Shown in pieces: positions 45,551 to 56,790 of a DNA stretch of 64,000 nt. A program made the translations under genes and the position numbers. Under the pieces are notes generated by a model that was given only the letters and a program-made list of their open reading frames with translations, had not been told where the DNA came from and made no database searches. Every line of letters begins with the position of its first letter. Position 1 is the stretch's first letter. The stretch lies in NCBI RefSeq assembly GCF_000346465.2, contig NC_034016.1, forward strand, positions 13,904,969-13,968,968, in the 5' to 3' direction. The stretch is from Prunus persica (taxonomy: Eukaryota > Streptophyta > Magnoliopsida > Rosales > Rosaceae).

Positions 45551-46859
45551 TACTTATTTTTCATGACTACTTTGCCTTTCAAGGTAAATAATGGAAACAA
45601 ATTAAAAGTCCTTGATTTAAAGCATTGTCACTTTTAATCAAGCAGAATTGTCTTCTACCTTTCATGTTCTATCTTTTTTCCAAGAACAAATTTAGCACAT
45701 AAAACTGCCATTCATCTAAAGTTTCATATGCTTTTATTGGCAGGCATGAATCTAAATTTATTCATGACATCGTTGAAGAGATTTCAGTACGAGTATTAAA
45801 TGATACTGCCTTTAATGTGGCAGATCACCCAGTTGGAATTGAGTCTCGTGTACGACATGTGGTTAAGCTTTTACGTGCTGGGGAAAATAATGTTTGTATG
45901 GTAGGGATATGGGGAATTGGTGGAATAGGTAAGACAACAATTGCTAGAGCTGTTTACAATACAATTGCCCATAAATTTGAAGGTAGCTGCTTTTTGGACA
46001 ATGTTAGAGAAGAATCAATGCAACATGGAGGCCTAGTTAAACTACAAAACATTATTTTGTCTAAGATTCTAGGAGGGAAAGGACTTGGAGCTGGCCCACG
46101 TTCATGAGGGAATGAATGTGATAAAGAAAAGGTTGAGCAAGAAAAGGGTTCTCATAATTGTTGATGATGCGAACCAAGTAGACCAACTGAAGAAATTAGT
46201 TGGAAGGTCCGAATGGTTTGGTAACGGTAGTAGAATAATCATAACAACTAGAGATAAGCACTTGCTCACTGCTCATCAAGTTAATCTAATCTACAATGTC
46301 AAGGAATTAGATGATCACGAAGCTTTTGATCTCTTCAGTGCGAATGCCTTTCCAGGAGAAAAACGACTTTCGGATGATCATAAGAAGCTCGCTAGTACCG
46401 TAGTGCAGTATGCTCGAGGCCTTCCCCTAGCTCTGGTAGTTTTAGGTTCACTTCTATGTTGTGGAAGTATTGAGGAACGGCTAGATGCATTAGATGGTTG
46501 CAAAAAAATTCCTAATCCAGATCTTCAAGAAGCTCTTAAAATAAGTTATAATTCATTGGAAGATCATGTGAAAGAGGTTTTCCTTGACATTGCATGTTTC
46601 TTTAAAGGTGAAGATAAGGACCATGTGATACAAATACTAGAGGGTTGCGGCCTCAACCCTAAGTATGGTCTCAAAGTACTCAAAGAAAAGGCCCTTATAA
46701 ATGTTAATGAAGACAATAGTATTTGGATGCATGACTTGATAGAAGAAATGGGAAAAGAAATAGTTCGCCAAGAGTCACCACTTAAACCTGGTAAACGTAG
46801 CAGATTGTGGTCTCACGAGGATGTTTATCAGGTCTTAACAGAAGGCATAGTAAGTAAAC

Positions 46860-46892
<33 letters not shown>

Positions 46893-47589
46893 GAGAATTT
46901 TGACTTAGGTATTAAATTTTTGCTGAAATAATATTATCTTGAAGATTCAAATTGCATATTTATGTTAATACCATTGCTTTTTCACCTTAGGGGACAAATA
47001 AAATTAAGGGCATCATGATAAAGTTGCCTCGACGAGATGGCATACGATTGAGTTCTTCAAGCTTCTCAAAGATGATAAATCTTAAACTCTTTATAAACAG
47101 TAATGCACACCTTTCTGGAGAGATTGGTTTTCTGCCCAATGAATTAAGGTTTATTGATTGGCCTGAATTTTCGTCTGAATACTTACCATTTGATTCTTAT
47201 CCGAAGAAGCTTCTTAAGCTGAATATGCCTCGCAGCTACATGTCAGGACTTGGGGAAGGATTCAAGGTATTTTTTATTATTCCTATCCATTATATATATA
47301 TTGTCAAAATAGTTTTTCCTCTGTAAAAGGACAAAAATTCTGTAGCTTTTGATCCTTTATTGCTTCCTTACAGAGTTTGGCAAACCTGAAATCTATCAAT
47401 TTGGAAAGCTGCCAGTTCCTAACAAAATTCCCTGACGCCTCTGGATTCCCCTACTTAAAGGAGTTGAATCTAAACTACTGCACAAGTTTAGTTAAGGTTC
47501 ATCATTCTGTTGGATTCCTTGACAAGCTTGTTGCCTTGAGTCTTGAGGGATGCGACAGCCTTACTTCGTTTCCAACTCGAATCGCCTTG

Positions 47590-49770
47590 AAATCTGTCAA
47601 AAATATAAATCTTAGAGGTTGCAGGATGCTCAGTTATTTCCCTGAGACTGTGGAAAAGATGGAGTGCATAACATTCTTGGATCTATCCCACTCTGTCATC
47701 ACAGAGTTACCTTCATCAATTTGATATCTTGTTAGCCTCGAAGTGTTAACTTTAACGGAGTGTCAAAACCTTACAAATCTGTCATGCAGCATTTACGAGT
47801 TGCAACATCTAAAGAGTGTTAATCTCTTTAGATGCCAAAATCTTGCTAAGTTTCCAAAATGGAGTGCAGATTCACTTCCTACTAACTCAAATATATCACC
47901 TGACTTGCGCTTTCTTAACCTGAGTGGTTGCAAGAGCCTTAAAGAAATTCCTGAACTTCCACCAAAAGTGGAACGGGTAAATGCTGCTGGTTGTGTTTCA
48001 CTGGAACGATTTGCAAAACTGTCAAGCATCTTGGAGCATAAAGAGGAACAAATGATCGAATATGTCACATTGTTTGATTGTCAGAAACTATGTGACAATC
48101 TGGCTCATGAAGCGTCAAAGATAGAATATAATTCATTGAATAAGGTCAGCCTCTGCTCTGTTTTTCTCTCCTCTAAGCAATCACAATTCCTGGTTGTATT
48201 TCCCGGAAGCGAAGTTCCAAAGTGGTTCAGCCATCGTGAAGATTTGTATGAGCTAAGTGACAAATATGAGTTTTCTTTAAAAATCCCTCAGAATTTCAAA
48301 CTTGAGAACAGCGGATTGGCTATCTGTGCTGATGTTGAAATTAACAAGGAATTGAAAGATACTATACAAAGTAAGTTTGGTGTTGAAACTAGCCAAAAAG
48401 AGGAAGACAATTCACAAAGTAATTTTGGTCGTTGCTCGTTTACAGCCAGAATTGACATGAATACAGAAAGTGTTGCGGCACATTCGATTTTCTTTGAACA
48501 AACATATTTGGAATCAGCTCATGTGTGGCTGCTTTATGTTCCATTTGTTAAGTTTGTGCAATGTCCATTGCCTCCTTTTTTGTGCCGAGTTAGTTTGGAA
48601 CATACTACCCAGGATTTGGTGTGCTGTAAAAGCTATGGGGTCCACCTAGTAATGCCACAAGATGAAGACTTGGAAGATGATGAAGATGATGAAGATGATT
48701 TGAAATCGGCAGAGTATATTAATAGTAGAGGTTGCAGAATGCTAGAGCATTTTCCCGAACTTTTGTTGGTAAGGATGGAAGGCTTAACATTCTTGGATCT
48801 ATCCACCACTGCCATCAGAGAATTGCCTTCATCGATTCGATATCTCATTAGGCTTGAAATGTTATTTTTAAAAGAATGTGAAAACCTTACAAATCTACCC
48901 TGCAGCATCTATGAGCTCAAAGATCTACTTTCTGTCAATCTGTCTGGATGCCGAAATCTTTCTACTCTTCCAAAATGGACTGGAGGGTCCCTTCCAAATA
49001 ACTCGAGTATTTCAAACTTGTGGCATGTTCGTGTGAGGGGTTGCAAGAGCCTTCAAGAAATTCCGGAACTTCCACCAAAAGTGGAATATGTGGATGCGGC
49101 TGACTGCATATCATTGGAACGATTTGCAAAATTGTCAAGCATCTTAGAGCATAAAGATTCACAAATGATCAAATCTGTATCATTGCTTAATTGTAAGAAA
49201 CTGTGTGACACTCTGGCTCAAGACGTCACGAAGATTGAAAACATTCTACTGAATGAGGGGAGTCTATGCTCTGTCTTTCTCACTTCTAAGCAATCTCAAT
49301 TCGACATTGTATTTCCCGGAAGTGAAGTTCCAAAGTGGTTCAGCCATCGTGAGGATTTGTATGAGCTGATTGATAGATCAGAGTTTTTTTTCCAAATCCC
49401 TCTAAATTTCAAACCGGAGAACAGAGGATTGGCTATCTGTGCTGCTGCTGAAATTAGCCAAACGGAAAAAGAAATTACTCAGAGTGATTTTGATCGTTGC
49501 TATTTCACAGCCAGAATTGACATTAATGCAGAAACGTTTGCCACACTTTCGTTTAATTTTAAAGCAAAAGCTATGAAGTCAGCTCATGTGTGGCTGCTCT
49601 ATATTCCATTTGTTAAGATTGTACAGTATCTATCGACGCCTTTTATGCGTCCACTAAGTACTTGTCGGGTTAGTTTGGAACATACTAGCGAAGGTTCAAT
49701 GTGCTGCACGAGCTATGGAGTCCACCTGGTAATGCTGCCTCAAGATGAAGACTTGGAACATGAGGAAACT
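47590..49770 (+). repeat. intragenic tandem duplication in TNL-D exon 4 (about 1.1 kb unit)
   Basis: Unit 1 runs from about 47590 and unit 2 from about 48703; the offset is about 1,113 bp, a multiple of three. Both contain the same series: RGCRML, FLDLS, ELPSSI, ENLTNL/QNLTNL, CSIYEL, PKW, SLPTNSNIS/SLPNNSSIS, SILEHK, SKQSQF, VFPGSEVPKWFSHRED, HVWLLY and SYGVHLVM. The duplication is in frame. Confidence 0.9.
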
Positions 49771-49824
49771 CATGAAGACTTGGAAGATGAGTACTTCACC
49801 TGTGAAGATGATGAAGACATATGA

Positions 49825-50493
49825 AAGATGTAAAGTACTTCTGCTATGAAGATGATGAAGATCTGTTCTGAACTTCGAAAGGTCAGGATCCTTTCTTTTG
49901 TACTGGAGTTGTTTTTTGTCTTGAGAGGCTTCTTCTCACCAACAGATATTGTCAAGCCAATCTGGAGGTGCCATGATAACAATTAACTGTGACATTTTCA
50001 AGATGAGGCCTATATGGTACTAAATATTCAGTTCACATTTTCCTAACAATGTACTTTAAATGTATGGTCTGTTTTGACTATATGTACTAACATAATGTAT
50101 GCATACTGCAGAAGCAATCGAATGATAATAAGGAGAATCGATCCAAGAAGAAGTATAAGCATCATGGTGGATAAACACCATTCTCATTGCGCTATCAGAA
50201 ACAAGTATATGTATGTATGAAATATGTAACATAAATAATGTCAATATACTTTTGAACAGACAAAATGTTTGCATTTCAGGATGGTAAACAATTTCCAGAT
50301 ATTTACACTTATGGTGAGGTCTATACGAATAAGTTGGGAGAATGGAAAAGTCAAGTGGCCAAGGCCCAATATGTAAGTTTTCGGTGAAATTTATTATTTA
50401 TGCATCTCATAGGATCATTGCAGTTCACCTTCTTATTCATTGATGCGGAGGGCGTGATTTTTACACTGCAGCAGAATGTATGGTTTTGAATAA

Positions 50494-50527
<34 letters not shown>

Positions 50528-51620
50528 TAAATGCTCTGATCACATGCTATCCAACAACGGCAATGTAGCTATTCCAAATAATATGTAATATGTTTATATA
50601 TGTTTCAAGATTTCCTTTTAAGGAAGTTAACTGATTGCTAATTAAGTTAGAGATATAAAGTTTTATGACATTTTGAGTTTTAGGATGGTTTTTTACTCTA
50701 GAAAATGATTTATGTATAAAGCAAGTTGTGAATTTGTTGGTTATAATTGAGCTAACAATGTTGAAAAAATACAAAAAGAAAGAGAATTTGGCTTAGGCTC
50801 AAACCGGCTGAACCAAACCATCTTAAATTGTTTTGGTTTGGTTCGATTTCCTTCATAACTTTTATCCAAACCGAACCGAACTAAATCGTCATATTGTAAT
50901 TGGTTTGACCGTGATTTTGAAGTAAAACCGATCCAATCCAGACCGTTCCCACCCCTACATGTACGTTAGAAGTCCACTTACTTGGCATCTCATATGCGAA
51001 GCAGTTTCCTGCCTAACTTTTTCATGTGAATCTGAAATATTGTGAGGCAATAAGATTAAGGAAAGAAAAGGACAAGGGAAATTAAAATAAAATAAAAAAA
51101 ACTTATAAGCAAAATGCCAATCCAGTTGCAGCCATAGTACCGGGGGGATTCCATGAGAATCGATTTGAAAACCGACCCCAAATCCCCGCACCGACAGCTC
51201 GCTGACCAAATCGGTTTAGCTTCAACCAAGAAATCAATGGTGAATTAATTTTTTTTTTAAAGGCAATAAATGGGGACGCTGCAGTGTTAATGCCACAAAT
51301 CATCCAATGACAAACAAACTCTATTCAAGTATAAAATAAAATAGAGTGTTGGAACCAACAAGCGTGGGAATCATGGTGTTAAAAATATGGGCTTGTCCAG
51401 TTCCCTACGTTTTCTATTTTTGAGATATATATTCATTACTCTATGTGTAAAATTAAATTTAAAATTTAAATGACCAATAGAATATAAGAGGTCATAGTAT
51501 TCCTATATTTTTACATCGTTGCTTAAACACATAGAGGTCATAATATTCCTATGATTTTACATCAAATTTAAATGACTGGTAGGAAAAAAATGTATGTAAA
51601 TTCATGTACCTAAACACACA
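49825..51620. other. TNL-D 3' flank and repeat-rich intergenic region
   Basis: The first part repeats the acidic-tail coding wording (gatgatgaagat) beyond the stop. An exon-like piece lies at 50280-50370 (DGKQFPDIYTYGEVYTNK) between a CAG acceptor and a GTAAGT donor; I do not recognise it. There is an (AT)n tract at 50498-50524 and a hAT-like ccgaac patch at 50800-50945. No supported gene. Confidence 0.5.
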
Positions 51621-51621
51621 C

Positions 51622-52350
51622 AGTCCTGATCTCTTGGACCACAGGAGTCCAAGAGATTATGGTCACCCACCGTTGGATATTAATCCAATAGTTCAAAAAA
51701 GTTTCTTAAAAGGAGTCAAGAGTGAGTAAACCGTTGAATTTACATCCAACGGTGAGTGACCACAAATCTCTTCGACCCCTGTAATCCAAGAGTAGGGGCA
51801 GGTCCTCAACCCTAACGGGGGAAGATTTCGAGACTAAATGGGTATCGGGTACGGGGATCCCCAAACTTGAAAAATCCCCGACTGGTATGGGGAGGGGATG
51901 GTATTGGCGTCCCCATCCCCGAACCCGACCCGAAAATATATATGTTTATATTTAAATAAATAAATAAATAATTATAATATTTATGTTTAACCCTAAGTTA
52001 ACTTCCCTCTCCTAATTCTTCCTAATTTTCTATGAAATTTCATATTGATGTGATTTTGAATAGTTGAGTTGAACTTTATAGTTAATTTGGATGTGTTGAA
52101 TGATAATTTAATATGAAACTTAATGTTAAAATGTATGATAAATATTTTTTTATGCAAAAAAAATCGGGGATTCGAGGCGGGTATGGGGGATAGTTCCCCG
52201 ACGGGGGCGGGGACGGGGATTTCCCGAAACTTAATAAACGGAGATGGGTTCGAGGACGGGGGCGGGGATGGAGAGCGCGAATGGGGATGGTATTGTCATA
52301 CCAAGCCCCTACCCGACCCGTTGCCATCCCTATCCAAGAGATCATGACTG
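51622..52350. mobile_element. composite inverted-repeat element(s)
   Basis: An inner inverted repeat (51631-51792) pairs arms such as gtcacccaccgttggat with atccaacggtgagtgac. A G/C-rich block follows (51793-52330; repeated cggggatcccc/ccccgacgggg wording, ending gttgccatcccta), typical of small hAT-like elements. The outer ends tcctgatctcttgga and tccaagagatcatga are inverted, and cctaaacaca occurs on both sides (51610-51619, 52349-52358), as expected for a 9-10 bp target duplication. This suggests one element inserted into another. Confidence 0.6.
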
Positions 52351-52672
52351 CCTAAACACATAGGAGTTAAATAGAGAACAACATGTTATTTCCCATTGAA
52401 CAAATTAATTTCAAACCATAACAATTATTAAATTTGGAAATTGGTATAAATAAAAGGAAATAAATAAGCTATCAATTTGAAAATTAAAATACAAAATGAT
52501 AAAGTAGTTAAATTGGAAAAAAAAAAAAAAAGGAGTATATTCTTGTTTTATAAAGGAACAATGAGTATATTCAAACCATACGGCGGTAATTACACCAAGC
52601 TTTAATTACCTTTTGTTTTTAATAAGAAAAAAATTGCCCATTAAATCCTTGGAATCTATACAAAATTGAAAC

Positions 52673-53165
52673 TGTTGTAAAGAAGAATAAGTAAAGAAGA
52701 AGGTGAAGCCCACATAGCCAACTAACACCCACTAAACCTAACCACACACCCACCAAACCAAACCACTACCCAATTGATTGAAGAATATTAATGATGTTGT
52801 TGATTGAAGAATATTAATGATGTTGTCTACCAATTATATTGTGAGGTGAACAACCAATGTCTTATGCCTATAAATAGATACCTCCATCAAGAGAAGTTCA
52901 CACATAGAGAAGAGGAAGAGAAGGAAGAATGAGGGTGAGTGGGTTGAGAGGAAAGAGAGCAAGAGAGAAATTCTCCAAGAGAGAAATTTGAGTGAGTCAT
53001 ACATATTGTAAACACTAAAGTTGTAGCCCTATTATTTCATATAGTGAAAAGTTACTGCTGTTGCTCTCCGAGGACGTAGGCATAGCCGAACCTCGTTAAA
53101 TACTGTGTCTCATCTACTTTACGTGCAGCTCAATATTCGCACATATCCCAGTTCATTTTATAACA
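52673..53165 (+). repeat. left LTR of the non-coding element
   Basis: It contains a TATA-like cctataaatagatacc (52868-52883), a tandem duplication of gattgaagaatattaatgat (52776-52824), and ends in TTATAACA. The sequence just inside (cgttatcagtacgag) is in primer-binding-site position but is not the usual TGGTATCAGAGC. Confidence 0.92.
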
Positions 53166-53419
53166 CGTTATCAGTACGAGAAGCTCTCAGGTATAATTTT
53201 TGTGTTGCACTATTATCTATACTACTAACCCTTATGTTGATGTAAGGAAGAAAAGTAGTGGAGGAGCTGTGGTCTGTAAGAGAGATATACGAGCAAACCA
53301 ACTGTGTGCAGATTACAGGTGGAAAGCATTTGATTTAAGAGACAAGCATGATGCCTTCCACAAACGATAATAATATTATCTGCTATACTATTTGATCGTG
53401 GTGTTGATGAGAACCCACC

Positions 53420-53870
53420 AATAATTGCCTTTACTTTACCGTAAATTTACTTTTACTTAAAGTAATATAATATATTATATTTACTGTATGGTGTAGGTTT
53501 ATTACCCATACAACAGTATTTATTTAAAAGGGTGGTGCGAGTTTATCGTCAACGCCTTTACTTCTATTTAAATGTATGGAGCAGAATTAGTGCTCATACA
53601 AGCACCATTTACTTTACCGCACATTTAATTTTATTTAAAGTATGGTGCGGGATTAACGTCCATACAGCAAACAATTTAATTTATGAATTTAATTTACCGC
53701 ACATTTACATTTATTTAAAAGGGTGGTGCGGGTTTATCGTCCACGCCTTTACTTTTATTTAAATGTATGGAGCAGAATTAATGCCCATACAAGCACCTTA
53801 ACTTTATGAATTTAATTTACCGCACATTTACATTTATTTAAAGTATGGTGCGGGTTTATCGTCCGTACCA
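53420..53870 (+). repeat. degenerate tandem repeats at the 5' end of the LTR-element interior
   Basis: A module of roughly 80-110 bp, centred on accgcacatttacatttatt then tggtgcgggtttatcgtcc, recurs about five times with alternation between longer and shorter versions. Confidence 0.8.
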
Positions 53871-56056
53871 ATAATTTATTTACTAACAATTTATTTTATG
53901 GATTAAATGTGCTGTATGATGAGTTTTTTACAGTATGCAGATCAGGACCAGAAGTTCTTTGATCCTCATCATACAATTACATCAGGACTTGAAGATCCTT
54001 GATGATGATGTTAATATGAGAGCTGGCAGTCTCTCCGGTACTATATTTGTAAACATGTAATTGGACTTGAGGGTCCTTGATCCCTGACATGTAAATAAGG
54101 ACCTGGGGTTCCTTAATGATGTAACAGTACCGTATTGGTTCATAATGCCGTACACATGGATGATAACTGTACTGGCAAATGTACTGTACACATAAATAGT
54201 GCCGTATACATGAATAGTGATGTATGCATAAATATTTACCATTTTGGGTAAACCATCACTATTCAAAGAGGGAACCTGCAGTTCCTTAAACTCATGGATG
54301 AGCAATTAAATGAGATGCAAGAAGTTCCTCAAAATATGGACAATTATGTAAGGGCTTGAAGTCCAGAAATATGTACAGAAAATTGTAAAAATGTCCATAC
54401 CATGAGAATATGTGATTTTGGCCCGAAGTTCAAAATCTAAGGGGATTGAATGTCCATACCATGAGAATATGTGATTTTGGCCAGAAGTTCAAAATCTAAC
54501 AGTGTTGAGAACCTGAAGTTCCAACAATTAAATGGACAACCCTTGAGGTATTATTGCAAATTGTGGTACGCCACATATCTCTTTGGCATAAGAGAATGAT
54601 GAATTGAGGCTCCCCACATATTTTGTTATATCTGGGCCGGAAGCTCATGAACCCAAATATATGAGATATTAGCGTGGCTTTTACTCAATTCATATTTCAT
54701 GTCCATTTTGAAAAGGGCAAATAAATTCTGAGTTTGTGTTTAGCCCAGGCCAAAAGTTCCGGGCTCCCATACGTTGAAATATGAAATTTGGGAGAGTCGA
54801 TGTGGTTATTTGAACCTATAAGGCACAAGGTTCCAAACCGTCATTTTGAAAAGACGTAAAAACCACAGGTGCAAATTTTAAGAATGTGCACAATTATTAT
54901 AACAGGAAAGGAGCAAGTTGAAACGCAGTTGCTCCAATCAAGTTTTGCAAAGGCAATATCTATAGGAGGAAATATGGCTACAGTTTCCAGGATCCCAATA
55001 TTATCTCAGATCCCCATATTATCTTTTTCTTTCCCAGATTCCAAAACTTCACGTGGCCTCCATTAAATGTTTGTCGGCACTTTCGGCGTTTTCAAAGTTT
55101 TATTTTCATCAAAAGCCGATCTTGCTTTACGGATTTCACGGAGCTACTTTTTCAAAAGTACCCCGAGAATCTCGCAATTTTCTTATGGTTAATTTGAAAT
55201 TCACCGGTTCTACCTATTCACTGTATTTGTGTATAAATGTGTTACTAACGAAATTTTTTTTGCAGAAGACATCCAGTTTTCTCCATACCTAGTGATGCGA
55301 TATCTACTTGTTTTTCTTATCAGTGAGCACTTAATATGGCCGAGAAGCAAGACTATCTCTGATCATCCATTCAGGAAGCGAGACTATCCCTGATCACGTT
55401 CCCGCCACATCAGGAAACTGTGAATGCAACCTTATGCTCTAATCTCCGGAAGTTCTTCTAAACTAGAAGAAATGAGAGCTTGTCGTTTGCTCCCAGCAGC
55501 TTCCTTCCTTGATTGCTGAGCTTGTTGTCTGCTCCCACCAGCTTCCTTCCTTGATTGCTTACCTTCTCTTGCAATCAATATCACATTATTTTTGCATTTT
55601 TTCTCTTTTTATAACTCTCTGTTCATAAGAGATTTTATTTCTTTAGAATGAACATCTGAAGAATGAATCCATGAAGTGATCCTAACTATGAGGTTTATTT
55701 GTTTTAACAGAGGCAAAAGAGTTGTGATTTTTGCTCTTGCAGGATATAACTAGATCATCAAGCGCTACATTATATTTACTGGGCCGATACGAGCTTGAAT
55801 GATACTTGAGAAAAGTTTCTCCCACCTAAGGATGTAAGCAATACTTGTGTTATTTTATGCTTATATACTTATTTGATATTTTATCTTGAAAGGTAAGCAA
55901 ATGGGGAGATAAGTCCGTTCCAAAAGAATGGCTTGTATGTATCCATGAATTATTAATGCAAATTTTACAGATTGCAAGTTGGATACATTGATAATACACT
56001 GCACAGATTAATGTACCATAAGAACAGAATATGGGTATAGCAGTGATCAATATGAT

Positions 56057-56790
56057 GCACGCCTGTTGCGTAGCAAATGATATGGATTGAAGTCCCGAAA
56101 GGACAATCCTTTGACATGTTAATATTGATATTATGCACGCCTAATGCGTAGCAAATTATATGGGTTAAAGTCCCAGAAATTAATTGACATGTATGTATTA
56201 ATCTGTGGCATGCCTATATGGGTGCACGCCTGTTGCGTAGCAAATGATATGGATTGAAGTCCCGAAAGGACAATCCTTTGACATGTCAATATTGATATTA
56301 TGCACGCCTAATGCGTAGCAAATTATATGGGTTAAAGTCCCAGAAATTAATTGACATGTATGTATTAATCTGTGGCATGCCTGCAGCATGACAGATATAT
56401 GGGTGCACGCCTGTTGCGTAGCAAATGATATGGATTGAAGTCCCGAAAGGACAATCCTTTGACATGTCAATATTGATATTATGCACGCCTAATGCGTAGC
56501 AAATTATATGGGTTAAAGTCCCATAATATGGGTTAAAGTCCTAGAAATTAATTGACATGTATGTATTAATCTGTGGCATGCCTGCAGCATGACAGATATA
56601 TGGGTGCACGCCTGTTGCGTAGCAAATGATATGGATTGAAGTCCCGAAAGGACAATCCTTTGACATGTCAATATTGATATTATGCACGCCTAATGCGTAG
56701 CAAATTATATGGGTTAAAGTCCCAGAAATTAATTGACATGTATGTATTAATCTGTGGCATGCCTGCAGCATGACAGATATATGGGTTCTA
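56057..56790 (+). repeat. four-copy higher-order tandem repeat in the LTR-element interior
   Basis: The phrase gcacgcctgttgcgtagcaa starts at 56057, 56224, 56405 and 56606, giving periods of about 167, 181 and 201 bp. Each unit has two related halves (gcacgcctgttgcgtagc... and gcacgcctaatgcgtagc...), so it is a dimer repeated four times. Differences are indels of about 14 and 20 bp. Confidence 0.93.

Larger units (their letters stand above)
44203..49824 (+). pseudogene. TNL-D: TIR-NBS-LRR gene with two C-JID modules, broken
   Basis: Exons are 44203-44708 (TIR, serine-rich N-terminus, E96 in WCLEEL), 45744-46849 (NB-ARC: GIGGIGKTT, VDDAN, GLPL, FLDIACFFKG, MHD), 46991-47266 and 47374-49824. 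Two lesions disable it. One extra base in the aaagga run at 46078-46083 shifts the frame between the P-loop and kinase-2. A CGA-to-TGA type change creates a stop at 47722-47724 where paralogues have arginine (SSIR). Both flanks stay in frame otherwise. Exon 4 is unusual: LRR plus C-JID, an acidic linker (DEDLEDDEDDEDDL), then a second LRR block and second C-JID, ending in another acidic tail. A truncated TIR plus partial NBS protein of about 290 residues could still be made. Confidence in the lesions depends on assembly accuracy. Confidence 0.9.

Noticed and set aside
6242..49824. Paired sensor/helper TNL arrangement (RRS1/RPS4-like)
   Set aside because: All TNLs face the same way, none is head-to-head, and no integrated decoy domain (WRKY, HMA, kinase) is seen in any exon.
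44203..49824. TNL-D as a functional full-length receptor
   Set aside because: A frameshift near 46081 and a stop at 47722-47724 interrupt the frame. Both would have to be errors for the gene to be intact.
52082..52345. Proline/arginine-rich minus-strand ORF
   Set aside because: Product of a G/C-rich transposable-element end (repeated cggggacgggg wording), not a gene.
56057..56790. Regular repeats that could be mistaken for a CRISPR array
   Set aside because: The host is a plant, units are long (about 180 bp) and dimeric, there are no unique spacers and no cas genes. It is a tandem repeat inside an LTR element.
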